11,443 nt of DNA from Chloroflexota bacterium. Its GTDB lineage: Bacteria > Chloroflexota > Limnocylindria > Limnocylindrales > CSP1-4. The stretch is from assembly GCA_021786915.1 (NCBI GenBank), contig JAJYMP010000484.1:1-11443 (forward strand). Direction: 5' to 3'. Shown piece by piece: positions 1-7,993 of the stretch. The notes under the pieces are model-generated. The model did no database searches. It had not been told where the DNA came from and was given only the letters and a program-made list of their open reading frames with translations. The translations under genes and the position numbers were made by a program. Numbering within the stretch: the first letter of the stretch is position 1; each line of letters starts with the position of its first letter.

Positions 1-113
1 CGGTGGTCGCCGTACCATTAAACAACAAGGTGGACGAGTTTCTGTACACCAAGCACGAGGCGATCACCAAGGACAACATCCGGACGGTCTATCCCGATAC
101 CCCCGCCTGCTGA
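1..113 (+). CDS. C-terminal fragment of a probable sugar ABC transporter substrate-binding protein (partial)
   Basis: An open frame enters from the left edge (first full codon at 3) and ends at the TGA at 111-113, giving 36 residues. The tail contains VDEFLYTKHEAITKDNI and ends in YPDTPAC. The 'lvTKDNI' pattern close to the C-terminus is what periplasmic sugar-binding proteins of the ribose/rhamnose type (Peripla_BP_4 class) commonly show, so a lipoprotein or exported sugar-binding component of an ABC importer is the best reading. The N-terminus, signal peptide and ligand-binding lobes lie outside the window, so the identification rests on this short tail only. It is followed after 27 bases by a dehydrogenase on the same strand, which fits a transport-catabolism operon. 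The residues could belong to another extracytoplasmic binding protein. Confidence 0.45.
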   Translation, partial: VVAVPLNNKVDEFLYTKHEAITKDNIRTVYPDTPAC

Positions 114-140
114 CGAACCAGACACGACGGAGGTCGAGCG

Positions 141-857
141 ATGACCGAGGCGCGCGTCGCGCTCGTGACGGGGAGCGCCCGCGGGATGGGGCGTGCGATG
201 TGCGAGGTGCTCGCGGAGTCGGGGCACCGGGTCGTTGGGCTGGATCGCCTCGAGCAGGACCGCGGGCCGCTCGAGCGGACGATCAGCGCGGACCTCCTGG
301 ATCCCGCCGTGCCGAGGCAGGTCGTCGCAGACCTCGTCGCCACCGAGGGCCGTCTCGACGTCCTCGTCCACAACGCCGCCGCCTACGTCTGGCAGCACTC
401 GCTCCCGGAGGTCACTCTCGAGGACTACGAGCTCCAGACCGGGGTCAACCTGCGGGCAGTGTTCTTCCTGTCGCAGGCAGCCGCGGAGGCGATGCGCCCC
501 AACGGGTGGGGCAGGATCATCGCGATCTCGAGCGTCGGGGCGCGGACGGGCGGCGTGTCGAACTCTGCCGTCTACAACGCGGCGAAGGCCGGCGTCATCA
601 GCCTCATGAAGAACTTCGCCCGCAACTACGGGCCGTGCGGGATCACGGCGAACGCCGTCGCGCCTGGCGCGGTCGAGGGGTTCATGACCGACCACCTCAC
701 GCCCGAGGAGAGGGCGCGCTTCGTCGGGCTGGTGCCCCTCGGTCGGTTCGCCGCGCCGCGGGAGATCGCCACCGTGGTCGGGTTCCTCGCCTCGGACGGC
801 GCGAGCTACATCAACGGCGCGACCATCGACGTCAACGGCGGCTGGGTGATGGCGTGA
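141..857 (+). CDS. Short-chain dehydrogenase/reductase (SDR), classical type
   Basis: This is a 238-residue cytosolic NAD(P)-dependent oxidoreductase of the classical SDR fold, the usual length for the family. The dinucleotide-binding TGSARGMG motif is at residues 10-17. Asp35 ends the second beta strand and suggests NAD(H) rather than NADP(H). The NAA motif is at 78-80, Asn103 is in the NLRAVFF segment, the catalytic serines are at 130/131, and Tyr145-x-x-x-Lys149 forms the active site. A PGAVEGFMTD loop and a C-terminal INGATIDVNGG strand complete the fold. The ATG at 141 is preceded by GGAGG at 129-133 with 7-base spacing. Position behind a sugar-binding protein tail suggests oxidation of a sugar, polyol or sugar acid; the substrate is not readable from sequence. 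The TGA at 855-857 runs directly into the remains of a Gfo/Idh/MocA gene, a common partner of such SDRs. No anomalies are seen. Confidence 0.93.
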   Translation: MTEARVALVTGSARGMGRAMCEVLAESGHRVVGLDRLEQDRGPLERTISADLLDPAVPRQVVADLVATEGRLDVLVHNAAAYVWQHSLPEVTLEDYELQTGVNLRAVFFLSQAAAEAMRPNGWGRIIAISSVGARTGGVSNSAVYNAAKAGVISLMKNFARNYGPCGITANAVAPGAVEGFMTDHLTPEERARFVGLVPLGRFAAPREIATVVGFLASDGASYINGATIDVNGGWVMA

Positions 858-1860
858 GCGGCCGCGCGCATCCCGGGGTTCCTGCGCCGGCCCGAGGTGG
901 AGCCGTGGATCGTCAACCGGCGCGACCCTTCGTTGCTGGCGGTGATCCACGACCGCTTCGCCTTCCCGCGCGCCACCACGGACTGGCGCGAGGTCATCGC
1001 CGCGCGACCGGACGTGGTGACGCTGACGGGGCCCGTGGCGCTGCGCGCCGAGCAGGCCCAGGCGGTGATCGCGGCCGGCATCCACGTCCTGGCCGACAAG
1101 CCGTTCACAGTGGATCACGCGGACGCCTGGGCGATCGCGGCGCTCGCACGCGAGCGGGGCGTGCACGTGGTGCTGTGCTGTGCGTGAAACAAGATGAGGG
1201 CCAGCGAGCGTGCGCGGCGGCTGATCCACGGGCCGGGCGACATCGGCGAGATCGAGCACGTCTCGAGATGGCGACGATCGTGCGGGACCTGTTGACCGTG
1301 GGGACGACCTACATCGGCGACCCCGAGATCCCGCTGCCGCGCGGCGAGACCTGGTCGGATTCGGCGGTCTCCGGCGGCGGCTACGGCTGGGGCCAGCTGA
1401 CCCATGCGCTGGGGCTCGTGATGCGGCGGCTGCCGGCGCGCGCGTCGCAGGTCGCGGTGTTCACGGCCGGGCCGGGCGCCCGGGTGGAGCTGCACGACGC
1501 GCTGGTCGTCCGCTTCGAAGACGGCGCGATCGGGTCCATCGACGGCGCGTCGCTACCGCTCGGGACGTTCGGCAACCGGCGCCAGCTGACGATCCGGGTC
1601 ACAGGCTCGCGAGGCCAAGTGGGGCTGGACATGGCGCCGCCGCCGGGTCGCGCGCTCGAAGGGCGGCGAGGACGTCACGGCCGAGCTGACCGACGAGGAC
1701 GTGCGCTGGTCGTTCGACCGGGTGACCGACCGGCTCGTGGACCTCGTGCTCGGCCGCACGCCGGAGAACCCGTCGCCGGCGTCAATCGGCGCGAAGGCCG
1801 TGGAGGTGCTGGACGGGATGTACCGCAGCGCCCCGGGTCGGGGCAGGTGGAGACCGTCGG
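858..1860 (+). pseudogene. Gfo/Idh/MocA-family oxidoreductase, 5'-truncated with nonsense codon and frameshifts
   Basis: Translation in pieces reads as one Gfo/Idh/MocA-type NAD(P)-dependent sugar oxidoreductase. Piece 1 (858-1184) includes FPRATTDWREVIAARPDVV, HAEQ-like ALRAEQAQAV and the hallmark HVLADKPF (EKP-type motif). An in-frame TGA at 1185-1187 stands where the family normally has Trp (typical 'GWNY' context), and the following codons look a few residues short. The same frame resumes with ASERARRLIHGPGDIGEIEH up to about 1260. A one-base loss near 1261 moves the frame to LEMATIVRDLLTVG through SGGGYGWGQLTHALGL to GSRGQVGLDM (about 1632). Another shift between 1632 and 1660 leads to GGEDVTAELTDEDVRW and ENPSPASIGAKAVEVLDGMY. 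A last shift near 1830-1840 would give SGQVETV. The expected start codon and GxGxxG nucleotide-binding segment (roughly 20-25 residues) are absent, since the SDR stop is directly upstream. The boundaries at both ends are approximate. It cannot make a full enzyme as written. Confidence 0.85.
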
Positions 1861-2105
1861 CCAGGTCGGGGGCCTCGCGAGCGAGGGCAGCCGCGCGCTG
1901 GTCGGCAAGGCCTTCGAGGGAGCTGGGCGCGGGCCGCGTGTGGGCCTCCGCAATGACCGTGAACGTCGCCTCGTGGCGCGTCATGGAGAAGGCCGGCTTG
2001 GGCTACGCCCCGACGTTTTATCGGGACTGGTCAGATCGTATCGAGGGCGGTGAGCTGGGCGTCGGGGAGTACGCGATCACGCGTACGGAGTGGGAGGGGA
2101 CCAGC
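1861..2105 (+). pseudogene. GNAT N-acetyltransferase, C-terminal remnant with frameshift
   Basis: About 80 residues resemble the C-terminal half of RimJ/RimL-like GNAT acetyltransferases. The first part reads LASEGSRALVGKAFE (about 1871-1918), which matches the acetyl-CoA pyrophosphate-binding loop and following helix ('YATEGaraLv'). One extra G in the GGG run at 1918-1920 shifts the frame, after which ELGAGRVWASAMTVN, ASWRVMEKAGLGY and EYAITRTEWE follow. These are the classic 'N.aSrrvmeKaGl' and terminal 'eyal.r.eWe' elements. The N-terminal half is missing and no stop follows closely, so this is a fragment. It is fused directly to the end of the Gfo/Idh/MocA remnant, which points to a deletion or recombination junction around 1840-1870. 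From about 2105 onward the plus strand has no recognisable coding content and faces the 3' end of the minus-strand operon. Confidence 0.75.
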
Positions 2106-2124
2106 AGGGTCGGCGCCATAGCCG

Positions 2125-3302
2125 TCAGCCCGGCGCGATGCCCTTGGGCGGCTCTGTGGCCTGCGGTTGGATCGGGACGCGGACGCCGGCCACGGAGCAC
2201 AGCGGTCGGGACCAACCGCTGGCGGGCCTCGCGCACGACGCCGTGCGAGTCCACCAGCAGGGTCCGATCCTCCTCCAGCCCGAGAACGTCACGTCCGCCT
2301 CGGCGCCGATGGCGAGCGCGCCCAGCCCGGCGCCCGACGGACCGAGCGCCGCCGCCGGGGCGACGGTCGCCATGGCGATCACCTCGTCCAGCGACAGCCC
2401 CAGGAGCAGGAACTTGGACAGGGTCGTGGCCACGTCGTGCACCGGGCTCGCGATGTTGAACCGGTGCAGGTCGGAACTGATCGTGTCCGGCCGGAACCCG
2501 TCGGTGAGCGCGGCTCCGCGACCGCCCAGGTGAAGCTGCCGGCCTCGTGCCCGACGTCGAACCGGACGCTTCGATCCCGCGCTTCGCGGGCGCCCGTGAC
2601 CACGCGCCCGGCATCCGTCACGATCGCGCCCGGCTGCCAGCCCGTGTACGCGTGCGTGATCACGTCCCCGGGGCGGACGTGAGCGAAGACCTCCTCGATG
2701 CCGAAGGGCGTACCGCCCATGTGGGCCATGACCGGAAGGTTCGTCGCGCGGCCGGCCTCGATGGCGCGATCCAGCGCGGCGAGGCCGTTCGGCCCGGCCA
2801 GCATCTCCGAGAGCCGCACCTTGAACCCCACGATGACGTCCGGGTTGGCGAGGGCCACGGCGGCCGCCCGCTCGGGGTTCGCGAGGCGCACGTCGTGGAG
2901 CTCGCCCAGGAACGGATCCACCTGGCCCCTGAGGCTGATGTTGAGGTAGGCGAGCACGCGGCCGCGCGACGGCCCGACCACCCAGCGCCGGAAGCCGGGG
3001 AACGTGTTCGCGCCGGCGGAGCCGGCATCGACGACCGTCGTGGCCCTGCGCCCGAGGCAGGTCGGATCTGCCTCGACGGAGAGGTCCGCGACGCCCGGGT
3101 AGACGTGGACGTGGAGGTCCACGAGGCCCGGGACGACGAGCCGCCCGGTGACGTCGAGCACGTCGCTCGCGTCCGACCCGGACAGGTGCGGCTCCACGGC
3201 CGCGATCCGGCCCTCGGCGATCCCCACGTCGCGGCGGTCGTGGAGCCCGCTCGCCGGGTGGATGACGGTGCCGCCGGCCAGCACGAGGTCGAAGCGCGTC
3301 AT
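2125..3302 (-). pseudogene. Amidohydrolase/deacetylase-family metallohydrolase (cog3964-like), frameshifted in its C-terminal third
   Basis: The start at 3302 (MTRFDLVLAGGTVIHPAS) overlaps the preceding gene's stop as ATGA. Up to residue 263 it reads as an amidohydrolase-superfamily TIM-barrel enzyme: a small beta domain, then D-L-H-V-H with metal ligands His64 and His66, the candidate carbamylated Lys161 in VGFKVRLSEM, His194 in VMAHMGG and His217 in ITHAYTG. A one-base loss near 2512-2513 ends this frame. The family continues in the next frame with ALTDGFRPDTISSDLHRFN (catalytic Asp in SSDLH) and LLLGLSLDEVIAMAT. A second one-base loss near 2286 moves the end to LGLEEDRTLLVDSHGVVREA. The true 3' end is uncertain; the TGA at 2125 is the last plausible stop. 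Characterised relatives of this group hydrolyse acylated small molecules, so an N-acyl or ester hydrolase is plausible. As written the gene lacks its catalytic Asp in frame and would be inactive. It is the last gene of the operon. Confidence 0.83.
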
Positions 3303-5140
3303 GCGGGGAGCACCTCCAGCAGGGTCTCGGCGAGCTCGCCGCGCGGCTCGCCGTCGAGGTCCAGGTCGGCCGTCAGGACCACGCGTCCCGGAGGTGTCCC
3401 GGCGGGGGCGTGGACGGCGAACGCGAGGCCCGGCCGTCGCCCCGTCGGGCGGCACGATCGTGACCCCTTCCGGCGGCTCAACGGCCCAGCCGACCGGGGA
3501 CGCGCAGCCGCACCCGGGCCTCGCGGGGGACCGGCGCGTGGTTCGTCACGAGCACCTTGAGGGCGTGTGTCGTGCCCGGGCGGACGGACGCGCGGTACGG
3601 GTCGATCCGCGCGACGTACGGATCCAGCGCCTCGTTCTCGAGGCCCGGCACCGGCGCCAGCCGCCCGACGACCAGCTCGAGCTCGCGCGCCCAGGCGAGG
3701 GACTCGTCCAGGTCGGCCCGGGTGACCTCCACCGCGCCCGTGTGCCCGGTCAGGAGCAGCTCCGGCTCGTAGGCAAGCAGCCGCTCCACGCCCACGCGGA
3801 TCGAGTCCAGCCGCAGGACGTTACGGTAGATCGGCGCCGCTGCCCGGAGTGGGCTCACGGACCCGGCGAGCAGGTTGTCCCCGGTGTACCCGACCCGGAC
3901 GCCGTCCACCGTCCCGGCGAGTCCCAGTGCGAACATCGTGTGACCCGGCATGTGGAACGTCTCGAGGCGGGCGCCCGCATGCGCCACCGCGTCGCCATCC
4001 GCCAGTACGCGGTCGACTCGGATGGCGTCCGGCCAGAGGCACGGCAGGTCGAACCGGGCAGGCTCGGCCACGATCTCCGCGAACGAGGCGTGGATCCAGG
4101 CCTCGGCGCCCAGTTCGCGCTGGAGCCACGGCACGCCGGCGAGATGATCGTCGTGGTAGTGGCTGGGCACGGCGGCCACGACCCGGCGGAGGCCAACCTC
4201 GGCCCGGAAGGTGTCCATGGTGTGGGCCACGAACCGCTGGTCGGCGTAGAAGTGGTCCCAGGAAGGGAAGCCGTAGTCGAGGATCAGCGCATCTCCGGCG
4301 TCGTCGAGCAAGGCCCAGGTGTTGGCCAGGCTCCCGGTGTTCACCCACAGGTGCGGCAGCACCTGCGAGACCGGCAGGTCGACGCTGCTCGGCCAAGTGG
4401 TCCACAGGCGGTTGCGCCGGATCTCGCCGAGGAGCCGTGGGAGTGCCCGGAGGTTCGCCGCCCAGCGCGGACCGCCGCGCGCCCGTCGCGGATCGGCGAC
4501 CCATGGGACGGCAGGAGCTCGCGCGGCCCGCGGGGGTCAGGTTGACCGCGGAGTGGAGCGCGGCCCCCACCGCGTCGGGCATGCCGTACTACCACTGGAG
4601 ATCGTGCAGCGTGGGCACCGTTCCGTGCCCGGCGACCAGGTCCTCGGTGAACGCCACCGCTGCCCCGTCGATCTCCGCCAGCAGGCTGATAGAGCCCTTC
4701 GTGTGGCCGGGCGTCGGCAGTACCTCGAGGGTGCCTCCGATCCAGTCCACGCGCCCGTGATCCGCGAGGCCGCGGGCCACCGGGACCGGCGTGGCGCGCG
4801 TGAACCCCAGGCTGGACGCATCGTAGCTGTCGTAGGTGCGCCGCAGGCGCCAGAACGCGTCCACCGCCTCGAACAGCGCGCGCTCCCGGGCCGGGACCCA
4901 GATCGGGATCCCGAGAGACGCGGCCCGGTCGTCGCCCGCGCACTGGTCCCGGTGGTGGTGCGTGTGGAGGACCGCGACGATCTCGCGCACGCCGGTCTCG
5001 GGCAGGGCGTCGAGGATCCCGCCGGAGCCGAGATCGATCAGCAGGCCGCGGTCGCCGTCGGTCCACAGGTAGACGTTGCAGGTGTCGCGGTACCACCACA
5101 GGCTGGGCGAGAGCCGGGTGAGCCGGGGATCCCCGGTCAC
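3299..5140 (-). pseudogene. Tandem-domain metallo-beta-lactamase-fold hydrolase with C-terminal NEW3-like beta domain, interrupted
   Basis: Reading frames join into one protein of about 613 residues. It starts with GTG at 5140 (overlapping the upstream stop by 4 bases) and ends with TGA at 3301-3299, inside the next gene's ATGA. Domain 1 (residues 1 to about 230) has LHTHHHRDQCAGD, with candidate zinc ligands His61, His63 and Asp65, PTPGHTKGS (His146) and FTEDL (Asp167). Domain 2 (about 4400-3600) has the canonical SHYHDDH, MPGHTMFALGL, YTGDNLL and a late LLTGHTG. A terminal segment with VLVTNHAPVPREARVRLRVP and a GW-type continuation resembles NEW3/alpha-galactosidase-associated beta domains. 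Disruptions are an amber TAG at 4591-4589 in LQW*YGMPD, where Gln is expected, and frameshifts near 4531-4536 (C run), 4463-4466, 3492-3497 and 3428-3433. Only a 183-residue first domain could be made. MBL-fold hydrolases act on lactones, thioesters and phosphodiesters; the substrate here is unknown. Confidence 0.85.
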
Positions 5141-6165
5141 GCGGGCACCGTGAGCAGCCGTGCCGGGTTGGCGACGAGCATCGCGTCCAGGTCCGTGCCG
5201 CCGACGCCGAGCTCACCCAGCAGCGGCACGACGTGCTCGAGGAGGTGCGCGTATCCCCAGCCGCCCCAGCGCCGGTACCTCGTCCGGACGCCGACGTCCT
5301 GGCTGAGCAGCAGCCGGTCGCCATATCCGACCCGCACGAGGTCCGCGATGACCATCGCAGCATCACGGTCGGACGGCGGCCAGCGACCGGGCCCCAGCAG
5401 CGAGTGATCAAAGCCGAACAGGTCGAAGCCGAGCACCGCACCGCGGTCCAAGAGGGCCCGGAGCTCGTCCGGGCGGTCGATGGCCGTGGTGACGTGCCCC
5501 AGGATCACGCGTCGCGGGTCCGCGCCCGCCGCGACCAGCTCGTCCAGCACGGCCGCGCCCTGGTGTCCCCACGGGTCGAGGTGTACCGAGATCGGGAGCC
5601 CCGTCTCGCGCGCCGCGGCGGCCACCGCGTGCAGCACGCGGCGCTCGGCCGGCCTGACCGGGTCCGACGTGCCGATCTCCCCGAAGATCCCGGGCCGGAT
5701 CCCGGAGCCGTCGATGCCCTCGACCGCCTCGGCGACGAGCCGCGCGGCGATGGCGGCCTCGTCCGCGCGCGCGACCCACGGCTCGTGCACCGATCCGAGG
5801 TACTGGCCAGTTCCCGCGATCACGTTGATCCCCGCCCCGCGGGCGATCTCCGCCAGGCGGCCGACATCGCGCCCCAGCGACGGCGGCGTCAGGTCCACCA
5901 CGGTGCGCCCGCCGGCCGCGACGAACGGCGCGAGCTCGGCCACAGCGGCGTCGACGTCCGTGAGCCGGTAGTTGTCCGGGTGGGCGCCCGGGTTCCAGCG
6001 CGCCTCCGCGGCGACCGCGTGGTCCCACGGCCGCGGATCCGCGGTGCGGTAGGCGTGGGCCGCGAGCAGCGGCGTGGCGTCCATCCACAGGTGCTCGTGC
6101 GGGAGCGTGATCCCGAGTGAGGCCGGCGCCACCGGCCCGAGGACGGTCCGGACGACGCCCGGCAT
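5137..6165 (-). CDS. Phosphotriesterase-family TIM-barrel hydrolase/lactonase (cog1735-like)
   Basis: This is an intact 342-residue member of the phosphotriesterase (PTE) family of the amidohydrolase superfamily, a cytosolic binuclear-metal hydrolase. The metal centre is visible: LPHEHLWMD with His23 and His25, the bridging residue Glu163 in GIFGEIGTSD (Glu instead of the carboxylated Lys of true PTE), His195 in SVHLDPWG, His224 in VILGHVT, and Asp290 in LLSQDVGVR. The family includes PTE, E. coli Php and sugar(-phosphate) lactonases; most relatives are not organophosphatases, so a lactonase is the more likely role in a sugar-type cluster (inference). The ATG at 6165-6163 shares its A with the upstream TGA (TGATG) and the stop overlaps the next GTG start by four bases. 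Both junctions indicate translational coupling inside the minus-strand operon. Length and motifs are complete. Confidence 0.92.
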   Translation of the reverse strand: MPGVVRTVLGPVAPASLGITLPHEHLWMDATPLLAAHAYRTADPRPWDHAVAAEARWNPGAHPDNYRLTDVDAAVAELAPFVAAGGRTVVDLTPPSLGRDVGRLAEIARGAGINVIAGTGQYLGSVHEPWVARADEAAIAARLVAEAVEGIDGSGIRPGIFGEIGTSDPVRPAERRVLHAVAAAARETGLPISVHLDPWGHQGAAVLDELVAAGADPRRVILGHVTTAIDRPDELRALLDRGAVLGFDLFGFDHSLLGPGRWPPSDRDAAMVIADLVRVGYGDRLLLSQDVGVRTRYRRWGGWGYAHLLEHVVPLLGELGVGGTDLDAMLVANPARLLTVPA

Positions 6166-7271
6166 CAGGCGAAGTCGACCGGGTGGGCGAAGGTCGTCTC
6201 GGTGACCCCGGCGAGCCCGAGCGCGAGCTCGACCTCGTGCGTCCCGAGTGCCACGGCGTCCGGCAGGGTCAGCTCGGCCGTCTGGTTCCGGCGGACGTAG
6301 AAGCCGCGCTCCGGGCCGAGCACGTCGCCGGGCGTGGCGACGCCCGTCTCGCCCACGGTCGGGTTCCGGAGCGACATCCGGGAAGCGGGGACCTCGGCAC
6401 CGTCGACGCGGAGCCGGATCGAGGACAGGTACCGGGACACCGGGCCGGGGTTCGTGACGAGGATGGCCGCCGCGCCGGCCGGGCCCGCGCGTCCCGCGAG
6501 CCGGAGTCGCTCCGGCCAGTACCGCTCCACGAACCAGCGCAGGTCCGCGAGCGTGTCGAGCGGGATACCGTCGAGCAGGGTGCGCGCTCGCTGCGCCAGA
6601 AGCGCGGCGGCGGCGGCCACCTGGGCGCCGCCGCGGGCCGCGTCCACCGTGAACCGCGGGTTCGGGCCGTAGACGCCGAGGACCGTTGCGGCGGGATCGT
6701 CGGGCAGCCGGTCCAGCGCCAGGAGGTCGGGCTCGATGGCTGCGATCCAGGACGTCTCCATCGTCGCGGCGTGGTCCACGGCCACGGGCCAGTTCGTGCC
6801 GAGCCCCGTGCCGAGCGCTGCGTTGAGCTCGAGATAGCAGACGCCGTAGGCCCGCAGGCCGATCCCCTCGGCCTCGACCTCGGCGCACACACGCTTCACG
6901 AGGTGGATCAGGTCGAGGGGAGCGTGCCCGGTATGGACGACGGCGAGCCGCACCCCATGGGCGGGCAGCTGGCGCAGCGTCTGGCGGAGGACGCCCGCGA
7001 CGAGCGCGGGGTCGTAGCGGAATGACCACGGCAGCGCCAGGGTGCCGATCGTCACGTACGACCAGGGCAGCACCACGCCGCCGGCCTGTTCGGCCGCACG
7101 CATGACCACGCCGTGGCCGGTGAACCCGTCGGTGCCGTTGGGCAGGTGGTCCGCGTGGTACTCGAGCGCGCCCAGCGGGATCCAGGCGATCGGTGAGCGG
7201 GCGAGGGCAGCCTCGATCTCCGCCGGCCGCAGGCGCTCGAGCCGGACCTCGGGGGTGGGGGAGGTGCCCAC
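6165..7271 (-). CDS. Creatininase-family metal-dependent amidohydrolase with C-terminal extension
   Basis: A 368-residue protein whose first 240-250 residues are a creatininase-family fold (PF02633 type). LGALEYHADHLPNGTD supplies metal ligands Glu37, His39 and Asp48, VVHTGHAP supplies His116, and VDHAATMETS (His167, Glu172) closes the active site. Family members hydrolyse cyclic or linear amides (creatinine, formamidopyrimidines, mycofactocin peptides); this one cannot be assigned further. Usual members have about 240-270 residues. Here roughly 100 extra residues follow the LRWFVERYWPERLRLAG helix, beginning AAAILVTNPGPVSRYLSSIR and predicted by eye to be beta-rich, like an Ig/NEW3-type sandwich. 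The GTG at 7271 is chosen because it lies 11 bases past the upstream SDR stop, behind a weak AAGGG, and matches the expected distance to the fold. The stop TGA overlaps the next ATG by one base. Confidence 0.9.
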   Translation of the reverse strand: MGTSPTPEVRLERLRPAEIEAALARSPIAWIPLGALEYHADHLPNGTDGFTGHGVVMRAAEQAGGVVLPWSYVTIGTLALPWSFRYDPALVAGVLRQTLRQLPAHGVRLAVVHTGHAPLDLIHLVKRVCAEVEAEGIGLRAYGVCYLELNAALGTGLGTNWPVAVDHAATMETSWIAAIEPDLLALDRLPDDPAATVLGVYGPNPRFTVDAARGGAQVAAAAALLAQRARTLLDGIPLDTLADLRWFVERYWPERLRLAGRAGPAGAAAILVTNPGPVSRYLSSIRLRVDGAEVPASRMSLRNPTVGETGVATPGDVLGPERGFYVRRNQTAELTLPDAVALGTHEVELALGLAGVTETTFAHPVDFA

Positions 7272-7282
7272 GCGCCGGCCCT

Positions 7283-7993
7283 TCAGTCGATCAGGAAGCC
7301 GCCGTTGATGTCCGTCACCTCGCCGGTGATGTACCCGGCGTGGGCGGAGCAGAGAAACGCGACCAGCGACGCCACTTCGTCTGTCGTCCCGAACCGGCCG
7401 ACGGGGATCCGGCTCACGAGGTCGCGCGTATTGGCGATCATCTCGGTGTCGATGAGCGCGGGGGCGAGGGCGTTGGCCGTGATGCCGTCCTTCGCGTACT
7501 CGTTCGCGATCGACTTCATGAGCGTCATGACGCCGGCCTTGGACGCGGCATAGGCCGCGACGGAGCGTGCCCCGCCGGCCTTGCCCGCTGACGACCCGAT
7601 CCCGACGATCCGCCCGTAGCCCTGCTCGCGCATCCCGGGGATCGCCCGGCGAGCCGCCAGGAAGGCACCGGTGAGGTTGATCGCCAGCGTGCGCTCCCAC
7701 AGCTCGAGCGACGTCTGTTCGAACGGGACGATCGGGAAGATCCCCGCGTTGAGTACCAGTACGGACGTCGTGCCGAGCTTCGCCTCGACCTCGTCGAAGG
7801 CGGCGTTGACGGCGGGCTCGTCGCTCACGTCGCACTCGATGCCGAGGATCCCCTCATGCTCGGGTGCTTGCAGGTCCAGGGCGGCGACGCGCGCGCCGTT
7901 GCCCGCGAGGACCTCGGCGATGCGCTTGCCAATGCCCCGTGCGGCCCCCGTGACGACCGCGACCCGGCCGCCCAAGCCTTCGACTTGGATCAT
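7283..7993 (-). CDS. Short-chain dehydrogenase/reductase (SDR), FabG-like, first gene of the hydrolase operon
   Basis: A 236-residue classical SDR. TGAARGIG at residues 15-22 binds the dinucleotide; Asp40 after beta-strand 2 argues for NAD(H). CDVSD (54-58), LNAG (81-84), Asn106, catalytic Ser135, Tyr148-x-x-x-Lys152, PALIDTEM and the C-terminal YITGEVTDINGGF strand are all present. The ATG at 7993-7991 follows a strong GGGAGG about seven bases upstream, and no earlier in-frame start is as good. It opens the minus-strand operon and faces the isomerase-like gene at 8094 across 100 bases. It is clearly a different paralogue from the SDR at 141: only the family motifs are shared. The probable role is NAD-dependent oxidation of an alcohol or sugar before the hydrolases act (inference from context); FabG activity itself is unlikely outside a fatty-acid cluster. 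Confidence 0.94.
   Translation of the reverse strand: MIQVEGLGGRVAVVTGAARGIGKRIAEVLAGNGARVAALDLQAPEHEGILGIECDVSDEPAVNAAFDEVEAKLGTTSVLVLNAGIFPIVPFEQTSLELWERTLAINLTGAFLAARRAIPGMREQGYGRIVGIGSSAGKAGGARSVAAYAASKAGVMTLMKSIANEYAKDGITANALAPALIDTEMIANTRDLVSRIPVGRFGTTDEVASLVAFLCSAHAGYITGEVTDINGGFLID

Noticed and set aside
1185..1187. TGA read as Trp or selenocysteine (recoding) in the Gfo/Idh/MocA remnant
   Set aside because: Every intact gene in the window ends with TGA at the expected family terminus, no hairpin resembling a SECIS element is evident, and the same gene has further frameshifts, so ordinary nonsense or error is simpler.
18..1259. Long minus-strand open frame of 413 codons opposite the SDR
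   Set aside because: It is antisense to a convincing SDR, is composed mainly of Arg/Pro/Gly/Asp-rich low-information residues, and shows no domain motif; typical of GC-rich shadow frames.
3428..3497. Programmed ribosomal frameshifting in the MBL C-terminal domain
   Set aside because: Several shifts occur in the same gene at sites without a slippery heptamer, and an amber codon interrupts it further upstream, so a programmed mechanism would not rescue the protein.
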